DNA from: CALAMD01 sp035301025
GTDB taxonomy: Bacteria; Bacillota; Bacilli; Bacillales; Amphibacillaceae
Assembly (NCBI GenBank): GCA_035301025.1
Contig: DATGUV010000040.1
Span: 1-13,827, forward strand
Reading direction: 5' to 3'
Length of the DNA: 13,827 nt
Part shown: positions 12,963-13,827 of the stretch, in pieces
Numbering within the stretch: position 1 is the first letter of the stretch
Layout: each line of letters starts with the position of its first letter
The notes under the pieces: model-generated
Databases searched by the model: none
What the model was told of the DNA's origin: nothing
What the model saw: only the letters and a program-made list of their open reading frames with translations
Position numbers and translations under genes: made by a program

Positions 12963-13721
12963 TTGAAACAATATGACGGATATTTAATAGATTTAGATGG
13001 AACGATGTACTTGGGAAATGAATCGATTGAATCGGCAGCTCCTTTTATCCAGGCCCTCTTAGAAGCGAATATTCCATATTTATTTGTAACGAACAATTCA
13101 TCCAAAAGCCCGATAGAGCTTGTTCATATTCTACAAAAACATGGCATACATGCAACAGAAAAACATATTTTTACTTCCAGTATGGCTACAGCTAATTATA
13201 TAGAGGATATGCATTCCCGTGCGTCGGCCTTTGTCATTGGTGAAGATGGATTAAAATATGCATTGCAGGAAAAGGGCATTGAAGAAAATCGTGTGGATCC
13301 TACCCATGTAGTCATTGGAATTGATCGCGAACTTACTTATGATAAACTATCTCAGGCGTGTTTAGCGATTCGAAAGGGAGCAACATTTGTTTCAACGAAT
13401 AGTGATGCAGCAATTCCAACTGAAGAAGGATTACTTCCTGGTAACGGAGCAATTACTGCGGCGGTTCGTACCAGTACTGGAGTAGATCCATTGTTCATTG
13501 GTAAGCCCTCAGCCGTTATTATGGAGCAAGCAATTGAAGAATTAGGGATTGGAAGAAACGTTGTAATGGTCGGAGATAATTATGACACTGATATTCAAGC
13601 GGGTATCCAAGCTGGAATTGACACACTTCTCGTATGTACAGGTGTGACAAAACGAGAAGAAGCCCTACAATCTCGCGATCAACCAACATATATATGTAAT
13701 GACTTAATTGAATGGCTATAA
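12963..13721 (+). CDS. yutF: YutF, HAD superfamily IIA hydrolase (NagD/AraL-like)
   Basis: A 252-residue phosphatase of the haloacid dehalogenase superfamily, subclass IIA, matching B. subtilis YutF. Catalytic motifs are DLDGTMY (10-16; nucleophile D10 and acid D12), TNNSS (43-47), the lysine in FIGKPSA (motif III) and VGDNYDTDIQAG (motif IV, two acidic metal ligands). The cap domain between motifs II and III is of the NagD type. The family dephosphorylates sugar phosphates, nucleotides or related metabolites; the substrate here is unknown. The start codon is TTG at 12963, chosen because MKQYDGYLIDLDGT aligns with family N-termini. The ribosome binding site is weak (AAGGA at 12943-12947, 15 bases away), suggesting coupling to the upstream gene. 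It is the last gene of the yutE operon. Confidence 0.94.
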   Translation: MKQYDGYLIDLDGTMYLGNESIESAAPFIQALLEANIPYLFVTNNSSKSPIELVHILQKHGIHATEKHIFTSSMATANYIEDMHSRASAFVIGEDGLKYALQEKGIEENRVDPTHVVIGIDRELTYDKLSQACLAIRKGATFVSTNSDAAIPTEEGLLPGNGAITAAVRTSTGVDPLFIGKPSAVIMEQAIEELGIGRNVVMVGDNYDTDIQAGIQAGIDTLLVCTGVTKREEALQSRDQPTYICNDLIEWL

Positions 13722-13745
13722 AAAATGTGCCCCCATCGTATTATA

Positions 13746-13780
13746 AGGTTAACCAGTCATTTCTGGTTGACCTATTTTTT
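13746..13780 (+). terminator. Terminator of the yutE-yutF operon
   Basis: AGGTTAACCAG (13746-13756) pairs with CTGGTTGACCT (13763-13773) over 11 bp with one T-G pair and a 6-base loop. An A and a T6 run (13775-13780) follow, an intrinsic terminator 25 bases after the yutF stop. Confidence 0.9.
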
Positions 13781-13827
13781 ATAGGTTTTATGATTAAGGT
13801 AGCCGGGGTAGGACGTTCGCGCCCGTG
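13781..13827. other. Unassigned right edge
   Basis: The last 47 bases hold no identifiable feature. The final 27 bases (from about 13801) are clearly richer in G and C than the rest of the window and might be the edge of another gene or a repeat that continues to the right. Confidence 0.4.

Noticed and set aside
1..13827. CRISPR array, defence island, prophage, transposase, tRNA or rRNA genes
   Set aside because: No regularly spaced repeats, no transposase or integrase frames, and no RNA gene signatures were seen; the coding content is ordinary metabolic, transport and sporulation genes.

Overview
The window is low-GC DNA from an endospore-forming member of the Bacillaceae. It most resembles the halotolerant Oceanobacillus/Virgibacillus/Gracilibacillus group. 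This rests on protein content and gene order recalled from Bacillus subtilis (sufB, yunD-yunC-yunB, lytH/yunA, yutD, yutE, yutF), on strong AGGAGG-type ribosome binding sites, and on two sporulation genes. No search was run, so the genus is an inference.

Layout. (1) 1-570: the 3' end of sufB, the last gene of the SUF iron-sulfur cluster operon, closed by a strong bidirectional terminator. (2) 613-2145, minus strand: an AbgT-family membrane transporter. (3) 2146-2484: a divergent intergenic region with two extended -10 promoter candidates, then yunD (cytoplasmic metallophosphatase/5'-nucleotidase family). (4) 3874-4166: an unusual gap with several nested inverted repeats, the best candidate for an undescribed structured RNA or small mobile repeat. 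(5) yunC (DUF1805), a complete HD-GYP protein (probable cyclic-di-GMP phosphodiesterase) and yunB (sporulation membrane protein); the yunB ribosome binding site is buried in the terminator hairpin of the HD-GYP gene. (6) 6609-8446: a consensus sigma-A promoter drives a sodium-dependent amino acid transporter of the NSS family and its 34-residue MetS-type small subunit, with ATG/TGA overlap, then a bidirectional terminator. (7) Minus strand: lytH, a secreted M23 spore peptidase. (8) yutD on the plus strand, then two minus-strand genes: a 56-residue charged protein not recognised, and an amidase-signature hydrolase. (9) 11774-11830: divergent promoters for the amidase gene and yutE, with a perfect inverted repeat between them. 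(10) yutE, a four-cysteine SufR-like regulator, and yutF form a tight operon ending in a terminator at 13746-13780.

Most of the window is conserved chromosomal backbone with insertions (AbgT transporter, HD-GYP, NSS transporter pair, amidase). Themes include iron-sulfur assembly (sufB at one end, a SufR-like regulator at the other), sporulation (yunB, lytH), amino acid or peptide-derivative uptake (NSS/MetS, AbgT) and hydrolases (yunD, amidase, yutF). I see no defence system, CRISPR array, transposase gene, rRNA or tRNA. Three predicted starts were moved inward (HD-GYP to GTG 4669, lytH to 9420, yutE to 11859) on ribosome binding site and family grounds.
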